A stretch of 64,000 bases of DNA from assembly GCA_020002185.1 (NCBI GenBank), contig CM034538.1, forward strand, positions 68,298,211 through 68,362,210. The letters are read 5' to 3'. This DNA is from Paraescarpia echinospica (lineage: Eukaryota > Annelida > Polychaeta > Sabellida > Siboglinidae). The notes beneath the pieces are model-generated. The model was not told the origin of the DNA and searched no databases. It was given only the letters and a program-made list of their open reading frames with translations. Of this stretch, positions 1-10,519 are shown piece after piece (the stretch's first letter is position 1; each line of letters starts with the position of its first letter). The position numbers and the translations under genes are program-made.

Positions 1-912
1 CAGGCATACAAATGTTAACATCAGTGCAGTATGACAGCAGGCATACAAATGTTAATATAAGTGCAGTATGACAGCAGACATACACATGTTAACATCAGTG
101 CAGTATGACAGCAGACATACAAATGTTAACATCAGTGCAGTATGACAGCAGACATACAAATGTTAACATCAGTGCAGTATGACAGCAGACATACAAATGT
201 TAACATTAGTGCAGTATGACAGCAGACACATGTTAACATCAGTGCAGTATGACAGCAGACATACAAATGTTAATATAAGTGCAGTATGACAGCAGACATA
301 CACATGTTAACATCAGTGCAGTATGACATCAGACATACAAATGTTAACATCAGTGCAGTATGACAGCAGGCATACAAATGTTAATATAAGTGCAGTATGA
401 CAGCAGACATACACATGTTAACATCAGTGCAGTATGACAGCAGACATACAAATGTTAACATCAGTGCAGTATGACAGCAGACATACAAATGTTAACATCA
501 GTGCAATGTGACAGCAGACATACAAATGTTAACATCAGTGCAGTATGACAGCAGACATACAAATGTTAACATCAGTGCAGTATGACAGCAGACATACACA
601 TGTTAACATCAGTGCAATGTGACAGCAGACATACAAATGTTAACATCAGTGCAGTATGACAGCAGACATACAAATGTTAACATCAGTGCAGTATGACAGC
701 AGACATACAAATGTTAACATTAGTGCAGTATGACAGCAGACATACACATGTTAACATCAGTGCAGTATGACAGCAGACATACAAATGTTAATATAAGTGC
801 AGTATGACAGCAGACATACACATGTTAACATCAGTGCAGTATGACAGCAGACATACACATGTTAACATCAGTGCAGTATGACAGCAGACATACACATGTT
901 AACATCAGTGCA
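1..912. repeat. 37-bp minisatellite, cut by the left window edge
   Basis: About 24 tandem copies of a 37-bp unit built around ATGTTAACATCAGTGCAGTA followed by TGACAGCAG. Variants (TTAATATAAG for TTAACATCAG, CACATG for CAAATG, CAATGTG for CAGTATG) recur in several copies, so the array was amplified in blocks. It runs off the left edge. Each unit holds a GTTAAC palindrome and a TGACAG motif of the kind bound by TALE homeodomain proteins; binding is not shown. It should lie in an intron of the minus-strand bHLH-PAS gene if that gene continues left. Confidence 0.95.
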
Positions 913-1150
913 GTGTGATAGTTGAGATACATGTTAATACATGTGCAGTATGACAGCTGACGACAGATGTCAACAGCTGACACATACTTGTCATCACTAC
1001 TGCACTGTGACAGCTAACACAAGGATGTCAACAACTCAGTGGAGCGTGACAGCTCATATACAGATCACCACTACTGCACTGTGACAGCTAACACAAGGAT
1101 GTCAACAACTCAGTGGAGCATGACAGCTCATATACAGATCACCACTACAA
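913..1150. repeat. Decayed copies and a 72-bp tandem duplication
   Basis: The 37-bp units break down here. A segment of about 72 bp with ACTGCACTGTGACAGCTAAC and CAACTCAGTGGAGC occurs twice in tandem (about 992-1063 and 1064-1137), and its start occurs a third time. TGACAG is kept in these units. Confidence 0.75.
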
Positions 1151-3806
1151 ATCAAACATTGTTTTAACAATTTATAACTTACAACAAAACATCTGTTTCC
1201 AAGGCCCAGCGATTTATACATTATTCACACAAACCCTGATTTTTTTTTTTAAATGATGGAACAATGTCAAATAAAGAGTTTTTGGTGAACAAAATCCATT
1301 GATTCAGTTGAGGAGAACACTTTTTGCTGGCCCGGTAACCCCCAACATGGATTATAACTTATGTCTCCTTCCGATGCAGACAGTGTAATTTATGGCATTG
1401 TCAGATCTGTATCATTATCGCTCTTTAAATATACACTGCCTTATCATATTCATTATAATGTAGAAACATAGATATACTATAAAAACTCGAGATTGTGCTA
1501 GCGTTAAAAGATTATGCACACATATATGCCCGACAGCTGATGTTACTGGTTATATTGTCAAGGCGATCACCGAACAAATCATAAATTAAATGATATGGCA
1601 TTTCCGTACACGTTAAGTATTCTTTCACTTCTGCGTTTTAACATTGGCTATACATTTGGGTGATGTTCATTTGCAGAGACCTCCTTTAGCTTCTAAAAAT
1701 GTCTCATTTTCATAATGAATTGCAATAAAATTGGCAGTAATAAACAATTTTGTTTGTCATTTTTTTCTGTTGTAAACATATGACTGAATTAAATTTACAG
1801 AAAAAAAAAATCTTTGCTAACAAACATTGTCTGTTAACTAGCTATCTCAATGTCTTTACAGTAACAGCTATGGCCTTATTATTGTTATCTAACATACATA
1901 TTGTATGACACTAGTATTTCCTGTTGCCCTAACAACTTCTGAAAATGTATTTATCCATACATTTCTTGTACATTAAACAATCATAATTAATTTATTACAG
2001 CATTTCTTTTCTAGCTTCACGTTCGTGAAGCTAGAAATTCGTTTTATTGTCTCAAAAGCTTTCACATTGTGAAACTTTGAAGAAAGCACTTTTGTTAGGC
2101 TAACAAAATTACCATACAGCTTATTAATCAGAGCTAATTGTATCAATTAATGAGATTTAGTTTTGGACGTAATGTTATCCTTAATTACCTTGTTGTCATT
2201 AACTGGATGGTAGGCTGTGTCACATTCAGGCTTGATGTTTGTCAGCCTCACTCAAATGACCAATAATTGCCCTAGCATTAATCACATGTCATGTCTTGGT
2301 TTAGTTTCTCTTTGACAATCATACACAAGTGCAGTTTTGTCACCAATAGTGTATGTTTAAGCAGATTGTGTTTCAGAATTTCATTGCATTTAGTTACAGA
2401 TAAAAACATGTATGGTGCATTGGACTGACTGGAAAACACTTTTAAATCACAATTCACTACACTGAAACCCCCCAAAATGTGACAAAAGGCAGCAACTTTG
2501 GTAGGTCTGTGTCTGCCATAATTGATCTGGCAAACACCAGAGGAATGGATCAAATAAACAACAAAAGCCAACTATGGTTTGCAATAAACGACCTCACCAC
2601 AGGGGTAGAGGAATATACAACAAACCAAATAAACAAGACACAAACAAGCAGAGACAAGACCCAATACAGCTCCATCACAAATCAAACATTCCTTCTTTTA
2701 CCATAAATCAATTTTCCCCTGGCCGTGTGCTCCCAAGGTGAGAAACCTTGGTTTTTCTGCAGTGTTTTGGGTGCGGCTGGCCATGGCCGATCAATATCGG
2801 AGGAAGGGAAGCAATGCCCGGATACTGGCTCCAGTAATGGTATTCAGAAAGACAAGCCGGCCAGACCAGCTCCTGGGATGTGCGAATCCCAAGGAGTCAG
2901 ACTCCAGTAATGACTGTTATTTACCAGTCTAATTAGATTACCCCAAATAGCAATAAATCATCAGACACAAGCTCCACTGGCCCTGGGCGCCTGGTATGAA
3001 GTCCGCCATGTCGAATTCAATTTGTTATGGCTAAATTTGTCCAGCACATTCGACTTGTCCATAGTCTTAATCAACGCGGATCAGGGGCAATCTATCAGAG
3101 CAGGTCTGCTTAATAATGATGCCAATTTGCAGGTTTGCAATAACAGGATTTCTTCTGTGGAACATGTGCTATACTTTAGCTTAGTTCAGACTGACAGTTT
3201 CGTGTGATAAATCATCCGTGAATTGTGTAAATTCTCATAAAACATACTGTATACATGACGTCCAACACTTAGTCTTGTTTTGTACCATGATGCTGTCTGT
3301 GAGTGATGTGAATCATTACAAAGCAAAAGCTGGTTTTGAAAGACGTTTTTATCTTTAACAAATCTGTTTGTTACAGAAAGGTGATCATTACAGACGTGTA
3401 CGTACCAAAGACAGAAAACAACTTGTCGAAAGAACACACAAATGACACAAGAAGACAGAAGGAAGATGGAGGATCTGAGAAAAGTAACACTTGAAAGTGA
3501 AAGTAGTTTGGGGCAGAGTGAGATGGACAGGACACGGGCAGAGAATGAGTGAGGAGAGACTGACAGAGAGACCGTGGACAACAGGAGAGTGTGGCAGACG
3601 GAGTAGACCAAAGTTAAGATAGAAAGGCTGTATCAAGGGTAATCTCAAAAGGGCAGGTGTGAACAGTCCTGAGCGGAAGACCATTGCAGAAGATAGAACA
3701 TTCATGTGGAGTATACATTTAGACAATTCAATGTTTTAAAACTGCTTCCTCAATTTGAATTTTTGCTAATCTCATTTCAAATTCATTTTGCAAAAAAGCA
3801 AAATTA
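1151..3806. other. Intronic unique DNA, partly CNE-like
   Basis: No gene or supported exon is seen. The left part is AT-rich with several TAATTA-type motifs. A perfect inverted repeat with 14-bp arms and a TT centre lies at 2008-2037. The stretch about 2420-3180 is more complex and better balanced in base composition, with homeodomain-like motifs such as TAATTAG and a CAAATTTGC-like word near 3120. ORFs of up to 141 residues occur, but none shows a domain I recognise. The complex part may be conserved noncoding DNA; this is inference. Confidence 0.5.
2008..2037. repeat. Perfect 30-bp palindrome (14-bp arms)
   Basis: TTTCTAGCTTCACG is followed by TT and then by its exact reverse complement, so the DNA could form a cruciform and the RNA a hairpin. 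No flanking duplication was noticed. Confidence 0.85.
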
Positions 3807-4157
3807 CCTTGTATCCACTACAACATGACCTTGTCCACTACAACATGACCTTGTATCCACTGCAACATGACCTTGTATCCACCACAACATGACCTTGTAT
3901 CCACTACAACATGACCTTGTATCCACTACAACATGACCTTGTATCCACTACAACATGACCTTGTATCCACTACAACATGACCTTGTATCCACTACAACAT
4001 GACCTTGTATCCACTACAAAAGGACCTAGTATCCACTTCAACATGACCTTGTATCCACTACAACATGACCTTGTATCCACTACAACATGACCTTGTATCC
4101 ACTACAACATGACCTTGTATCCACTACAACATGACCTTGTATCCACTACAACATGCT
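3807..4157. repeat. 22-bp minisatellite
   Basis: About 15-16 tandem copies of a 22-bp unit with core TATCCACTACAACATGACC. Most copies are identical. One unit near 3820 lacks GTAT, and one near 4020 is altered (ACAAAAGGACCTAG). Confidence 0.95.
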
Positions 4158-4914
4158 ACCTCCTTTGTGTAATGTTTTATGTAGTTTGAGTAAAATCATC
4201 ATATTAGCTATCAGCTTACTTAATTCCTACCAGGAATTAATTCAAGTAATTCTCAAACTGTGAATCTTCACAGTAATGTGTGATACTACAACGCGTGTGT
4301 TTCTTTGTTGTCTTTGTTGACTTTACTTGTTCTTTCAAGACCCAAGTAATGGGTTGATGACTAAATATCAGCCTGGCTTTGGCCAGTTTCAAGATGTAAC
4401 GTCCAAACTAAATTCTTTCAACAATTAAAATAAATCTCCTTTTTTTAAAACCGACTGGATATTATTCACACATTAGATATCTGGACTTGGAGGAAGAAAT
4501 GAGGAATCAACAAGTCAAGGAAGCTGTTATAAGCACCAGACTTTCTATCAACATTAGCAGCTACTGTGTGCAAGAGACAGAAGTGACCAGTGACAAGCTG
4601 TGAACTGATGTGTCTTTTCCACAGTCTGGCCACAACACTACAGCATTAACCAACAAATAGGATAATTAAGAGTATCCTTCAATTCAATCAGTCCGCTCAT
4701 TGCACTTGTCCAGAGGAAGTCTGACCACTGGTCACTCAAGTAGCTACTCCAGATAAACGTCTTACATAAGATTGGTCAACAGCCCCTGGCCACAAAGGAG
4801 AACTGACCAATCTACAAGTATAATGGCCTCTCAGTGCTCTTGACCACAAGAGACTTGGGCAGTGCTTGAGTGGACAATGACCACAGTGCAATAAACTCCT
4901 CCCTCAAAACTGAC
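4158..4914. other. Intronic unique DNA
   Basis: No gene, RNA gene or clear mobile element is seen. Composition is mixed and AT-rich in its first third. Confidence 0.5.
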
Positions 4915-5330
4915 CATATGTAGAAGCTGCTACAGTGAACATATACAGCTGTTACAGTAGTAGTATGTTTAGTAAACATACTACTTACAGTGAACATACA
5001 GCTGCTACAGTGAACACAGAGCTGCTCTAGTGAACACACATAGCTGCTATGGTGAACGTATTATACAGCTGCCATGGTGAACATATATAGCTGATAGCTG
5101 CTATGGTGAACACATGAAGCTGTTAGTGAACACACAAGCTGCTACAGTGAATATGCAGCTGCTACATTGAACATACAGCTGCTACAATGAACACATAACT
5201 GCTACAGTGAATACATAGCAGCTACAGTTGATAAACAACTGCTGCAGTGAACAAACAGCTACCACAGTGAACACACACAGCTACTTCAGTGAAAACGCAG
5301 CTGCTACAGAAACCACACACAGCTGGTGAG
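4915..5330. repeat. Degenerate ~20-bp repeat rich in CAGCTG
   Basis: About 20 diverged copies of a unit near 18-22 bp with core GCTGCTACAGTGAACA. Many copies contain the E-box palindrome CAGCTG (for example CATACAGCTGCTACAGTG). The divergence suggests an old array, in contrast to the near-perfect array 130 bp to its right. Confidence 0.85.
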
Positions 5331-5460
5331 ACAACTGATTGAAACCAAGACTGATGACAACATTTGTGATAATGGAGTTCTTTGTAGCAAGAAGTGATAG
5401 CCATCATCGCTTCTGTGATACCATAGATTGTGTCACATAATACATGGTTGATGGAATGAA

Positions 5461-5856
5461 ATGGTGCAACCTCCATGTATAATACATACAATGGTGCAAC
5501 CTCCATGTATAATACATACAATGGTACAACCTCCATGTATAATACATACAATGGTGCAACCTCCATGTATAATACATACAATGGTACAACCTCCATGTAT
5601 AATACATACAATGGTGCAACCTCCATGTATAATACATACAATGGTGCAACCTCCATGTATAATACATACAATGGTGCAACCTCCATGTATAATACATACA
5701 ATGGTGCAACCTCCATGTATAATACATACAATGGTACAACCTCCATGTATAATACATACAATGGTGCAACCTCCATGTATAATACATACAATGGTGCAAC
5801 CTCCATGTATAATACATACAATGGTGCAACCTCCATGTATAATACATACAATGGTA
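5461..5856. repeat. 30-bp minisatellite, 13 near-perfect copies
   Basis: Thirteen exact 30-bp copies, with CCTCCATGTATAATACATAC in every one, then a broken fourteenth. The only variation is one site, GTGC versus GTAC, with A in copies 3, 5 and 10. Because 30 is divisible by three, several frames on both strands stay open; the Tyr/Met-rich or Cys/Ile-rich peptides that result are artefacts of the unit. The near identity implies recent expansion. Confidence 0.97.
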
Positions 5857-6150
5857 GATGCAGTCAAGCTACATAGTGGATAACAATTTGAACTTAAAAA
5901 TACATGCAAACTGTACAAGTAACAGCTAAACGTAAAACACACAACCAATATCACCACGGTACATACCAGTAATAACTGCTGCAACCATGAACCCTCCAAA
6001 GAACAATTTAAAGTTAATAAGTTGTTGATTGTAAGTTAACTTTATAAATAACTATACTTTCAATGAAAAGTGTAAAGGAGTAGACAAGCAAAGAATGGAG
6101 GGGCTGGGGGAGGAGAGTGGGGTGAAAGAAGGTTTCTGGAGGAAGCTGGT

Positions 6151-6250
6151 GAGGATTGGCTAAAGTGGGCTAGACACATGGAAGAAATGGAAGAGGAATG
6201 ATTAGCAATGAGTGGATGTTCTCAAAGCAGAGGTTGGAAGAAGAGGAGGA
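6151..6250 (+). mobile_element. LINE C-terminal coding remnant (seed of next array)
   Basis: Translation on the plus strand, allowing one frameshift and two stops, reads LKWARHMEEMEEE, then after a shift VDVLKAEVGRRGGR, stop, GLIWEDCVR. This matches the usual end of many non-LTR retrotransposon ORF2 proteins (a RLxWxGHV-type block, then a basic GRRxRGRPxxRW block and an acidic D/ECV block). It is dead. Its last block is the same sequence as the repeat unit that follows at 6239-7115. The family call is from memory of such tails; no search was run. Confidence 0.55.
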
Positions 6251-7115
6251 AGATGAGGACTGATATGGGAGGACTGTGTGAGGTGAGAAGAGGAAGATGA
6301 GGACTGAGATGGGAGGACCTTGTGAGGAGAGAAGAGGAAGATGAGGACTGATATGGGAGGACTGAGTGAGGAGAGAAGAGGAAGATGAGGACTGATATGG
6401 GAGGACTGTGTGAGGAGAGAAGAGGAAGATGAGGACTGAGGTGGGAGGACTGTGTGAGGAGAGAAGAGGAAGATGAGGACTGATATGGGAGGACTGTGTG
6501 AGGAGAGAAGAGGAAGATGAGGACTGAGATGGGAGGACTGTGTGAGGAGAGAAGAGGAAGATGAGGACTGAGGTGGGAGGACTGTGTGGGGAGAGAACAG
6601 GAAGATGAGAGCTGAGATGGGAGGACTGTGTGAGGAGAGAAGAGGAAGATGAGGACTGAGATGGGAGGATTGTGTGAGGAGAGAAGAGGAAGATGAGGAC
6701 TGATATGGGAGGAGTGTGTGAGGAGAGAAGAGGAAGATGAGGATTGAGATGGGAGGACTGTGTGGGGAGAGAAGAGGAAGATGAGGACTGAGGTGGGAGG
6801 ACTGTGTGGGGAGAGAAGAGGAAAATGAGGACTGATATGGGAGGACTGTGTGAGGAGAGAAGAGGAAGATGAGGATTGAGATGGGAGGACTGTGTGAGGA
6901 GAGAAGAGGAAGATGAGGACTGAGATGGGAGGACTCTGTGGGGAGAGAAGAGGAAGATGAGGACTGAGATGGGAGGACTGTGTGAGAAGAGGACTGAGAT
7001 GGGAGGACTGTGTGAGGAGAGAACAGGAAGATGAGGACTGAGATGGGAGGACTTTGTGAGGAGAGAAGAGGAAGATGACAACTGAGATGGGAGGATCGTG
7101 TGGGGAGACTTGATA
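6239..7115. repeat. 44-bp polypurine minisatellite derived from LINE tail
   Basis: About 20 copies of a 44-bp unit around GATGAGGACTGAGATGGGAG. One strand is almost all purine over nearly 900 bp, which favours triplex or R-loop formation. Read on the plus strand, the unit gives GLRWEDCVRRE after a stop, matching the LINE tail just to the left, so the array probably arose from that element. All three minus-strand frames are open for about 300 residues (Ser/Pro/His/Leu-rich) only because the pyrimidine-rich strand contains no stops. These are not genes. Confidence 0.95.
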
Positions 7116-8879
7116 GGATGAGGAGGGAGGAGAACAAGATGGGGGATGGAGATGGCAGGTTGAGATCAATGTTGGAAGAAGGAACTCCATTTTTTAAACC
7201 AGTATCGAGGCCAGACTCACCCCAGACTTATAAAACAAAGAGGAAAAAACTCAACTCTAAGCTGGGTTAAAAATTCAGTCATATTGTTGTTGACATTGCC
7301 ACTTCTGACTGACCCTGGAGTGACTGTCTCCAATAAGTTCATGTGTCAAGTGTGCAGAAGCATTATTTGATGTGTTGCCTTCGTTCGAATAAGACCCAAC
7401 GTCGCCCCGACTCTTAATCAGTTTTGTCTGCTCCCACGCGAACCGCCGCGCCAATATTACATGTGTATGCAAATTAAAGTCATCCAGCATTAATCGCATT
7501 CCAAGCACACTTCCCATGTCTTATTTACAAAACCTAATTACACATAAAATAAGCTGTGGAAATTTATTAGAATTGCGACAAAATCAAAATATACTGGGAT
7601 AACTGTTAATCTAATTGTCTTAAGCAGTTGTAATGCCAGATTGATTTTTCCAGTAGTTGGAAGAATTCGCAGAAATGCAGGCACATGGCTCGAGAAATCA
7701 CACAGATATCGTTGCAGTGAAGCAAAACAGCGATTTCCTAAATTACCATGTCAGTGTGTTTGTCAATTTAACAACCAATTTTATTTAAACTAAATAGATT
7801 AATTTATTGTAGAACCTATATTTTGGAGTATTAGGAATGTCTGTATGCTTGTAACAACATTTCCAAAATTGTCTGAGGAAACTAGAGTGGATGGTGTTTT
7901 ATAATAATGTTTGCTAGTCAATTGTGTTCTTAAATACAGTGTAATTGAAGAAAGCAAATTTAGGTTTAATCTACAACAACTATTTGCACATCTTATGTAT
8001 ACAAACAATGTCAGTGGAGACAACCACAGGAAAGCAAATCAAGACTCGAAGAAATAAAAAAACAAGATTTTACAATAAAACGTTATGCGTTTATATTTAG
8101 TAATGAGTTTCCTATAGTAATAGTTTCCTACCTAAATTTATTACTTTTCAATTTACTTTTTATGCCCCTAAAAATGTAATTAAAATTCCATCACTTTTCC
8201 TGCACTACACTGCCGTGTCTTTTTCCTATGACACTGTCTCCATTCACAAAGTCAAGGTTGTTTCCACCTGCAATACCTCTTACAACTATTTTCAGTGACA
8301 AATTATGTTACCACAACTTAATGTGATGGTACTCAATTCATACTGTCATGTCTTCCTTGAGAACTCAATCTTTCATTCCTCCTTTTTCACACTAGTTAAT
8401 CTTTATGGATTCAAGTTGTCTGAAAGAAGTCATTTTCTCAGTACATGGAAAGTTGACACGTAATGATTAGTCATCTAGCAACATCACAAATAAGACAAAA
8501 TACGAATTTAATTAGGAAACTGTCATTGTTTATGTTTGTAGTCTAATTAAAGGAATATTTATATGTTATTAATCATCGAGTGATATCATAAATATGAGAC
8601 AACATCTGAATTGAGACAAAAGCTGTAATTTGTCATGCTATATATGTCTGTACTCCAATTAAGAGCACCTATATTATACACTTGTGTTTGATTTGAAAAA
8701 CGTATTATTTTGCTGATCAAGTTTTTATTCACAAGAAGAATTGTCAATGAATGATATAAATTACCAAAAGCGGCAACCAGCAAAATTGTTTTAAAGATTT
8801 ACAAATATTTAAAAGAATAGGTGGGAGCTTACAAGGCTACACATGTAGATCATTAGTTTATTTATGTAAGTTTAAACAA

Positions 8880-8990
8880 ACTAACCATTTGTAATTACAA
8901 TCACAAATGTCACAGTTGTTTACTCACAATGTCTTCTGAAAGTGGTATATTCTATTTAAATCTCATAGTTTGCGACTAACGTATTGAAAC
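8880..8990 (-). repeat. Weak copy of the 9285/43985 dispersed repeat
   Basis: CTAACCATTTGTAATTACAA followed by GTTTACTCACAATGTCTTCT resembles the copy at 43985-44255 (CTAACCATTTGCAACTACAA, then GTTTACTAGAAGAATCTT). The similarity is short, so confidence is low. Confidence 0.35.
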
Positions 8991-9284
8991 ATGCCCCCAA
9001 AGCTTGACCAATAAGCACCGAGCTAAGCGGAGTTATATTTTTATATGCAGGAAAAAACTGTTATGCTAGACTGAGCAGAATGCGGATGCAACAAAAATTT
9101 AAGTGGTGATGAATTACTCGGAAGAATGACGTAATTCTCTGCCAGCTGTGACTGGTACAAAGAAGCTACAATCAACTTATGTCAGTGAAACCAGAATAGA
9201 TTGCAGAGAAAATATTAAAAACGTTAATAAATCATTGCCCAAAATATGTGTTCCCAAAATATACAACTAGACTAGTATTTCTAG

Positions 9285-9520
9285 TTTGGTGACTGGAGAA
9301 CTTGGAATTTGTTGAGCGGGAAACTGAAGTAGGTGATTGATGTCAGTCTTTCTATCACCATGGCATTGTCCATGCAATTTAACTTGTGCATGTCCAACAA
9401 GGGTATCCTAGTACACTATTGGCATGATAGCCTTGGTTGTAGTTGCAAAATGTTGGTTTTCATTAACTGTTACATGCACAGGCACAAAACTATGACTTTG
9501 TTTCCTGTTAAAGTTATCAA
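9285..9520 (+). repeat. Dispersed interspersed repeat, copy 1
   Basis: Shares order and wording with the reverse complement of 43985-44255: a TTTGGTGACTGG-like start, a TCTTTCTxTCA block, CAATTTAACTTGTGC versus CAACTTATATTCTGT, TACACTATTGGCATGAT versus TAAACTACTGGCATAAT, GTAGTTGCAAAATG versus GTAGTTGCAAATGG, and a CACAGGCACAAAAC end. An unclassified SINE or MITE is most likely; neither tRNA boxes nor clear inverted ends are seen. Confidence 0.65.
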
Positions 9521-10519
9521 CAAGGGAAGAATGACTGCTGTGTTCTGTTTGCAGTCCTACATCAACAAGTCTCACTGGAGAGACAGAGACCTGTCAGTAA
9601 AGATACATGTCTCCAGTGCGGATTTGGTAATTTGTCTTTGTTCACCGCCATGCCTCCCCAGGGGAATCTGTTGTCCACGGACTGCCTTCCCCATTGATTG
9701 TCCCATCCACGGCCATTGTTGCTGAGAGGCTGATTGAAAAAAGCAGTGAATTTCTCCTGGTGTCATCAAGTGTGATGGTTAATTCAGACCCACCACCACC
9801 TCAGTGACACCTGACTGATGAAAGTCAACTTAAGCACAGCAGACAGGGACCGTCTCACAATGATTCAATGATACATACATCAGCCTGTCATCACGGTAGC
9901 GCTTTCAATAAACTAGAAAATATGCCAGTCCTCAGGCTGGCGCTACATACACAAAAGGCGGTTTCCTGGATTGTTTGTAAATGACCGCTGATAATCAATT
10001 TATATCCATCTAAAATAAGGTACAAACCCTAAAACCGAAAAAAACACCTTAACAGAAAGGGAATTTTGAAACAATATAAAGGTGTAGGATTCCTCCGAGA
10101 AGTTGTGGTTAAACACCTGAAAATTTGGTGCCAGAGATACAAACCGGAGAAAAACATTGACATGCACAAGTTAGCTCGATTATATATATGGATGTTATCT
10201 TGATCACATACCCCTATCGATAAATGTTTGTTTGATGTTTAGTATATGAAAAACTGATACTTGCATTGACATAAAAATGTGTAGTGCGTAAAACTCACCT
10301 TTACTGATAAATGTAAATACATTATAGTCTGTTCCATGTAATAGTTATATCCCACACATTACACACAAAAGATGTTATCAACGGTATAAGTGAGATTAGG
10401 TTATCTTAACTTCCGGTAACACATAATCTGTTACATTAGGCATAGCAAATGCAAAACGAAGTGCATGCAGCTTACACAGCACAAACATGAAAATGTAATT
10501 TCGACATCAATGTACATAA

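Larger units (their letters stand above)
7116..10519. other. Intronic unique DNA with one CNE-like block
   Basis: No exon found. The block about 7260-7560 is less AT-rich than its surroundings and contains TATGCAAATTAAAG, a POU octamer-like site followed by a homeodomain-like TTAATCG word, so it is a candidate enhancer. The rest is AT-rich. Two members of a dispersed repeat lie inside (see 8880 and 9285). The 130-residue ORF at 9333-9725 overlaps one of them and looks like chance. Confidence 0.45.

Noticed and set aside
1..912. CRISPR array
   Set aside because: Here and in the other arrays the repeats are contiguous tandem units without unique spacers, in an animal genome.
5222..5999. Tyr/Met-, Trp- and Cys/Ile-rich repeat ORFs
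   Set aside because: Frames of a 30-bp unit read on both strands; no gene context.
6170..7190. Three minus-strand Ser/Pro/His-rich ORFs of 303-322 residues
   Set aside because: All three frames are open at once because the 44-bp unit is pyrimidine-rich on that strand; the array is LINE-derived on the other strand.
9333..9725. 130-residue plus ORF
   Set aside because: Overlaps a dispersed repeat and has no recognised domain; the related copy at 43985 gives a similar peptide only because the DNA is homologous, with no sign of codon-level conservation.
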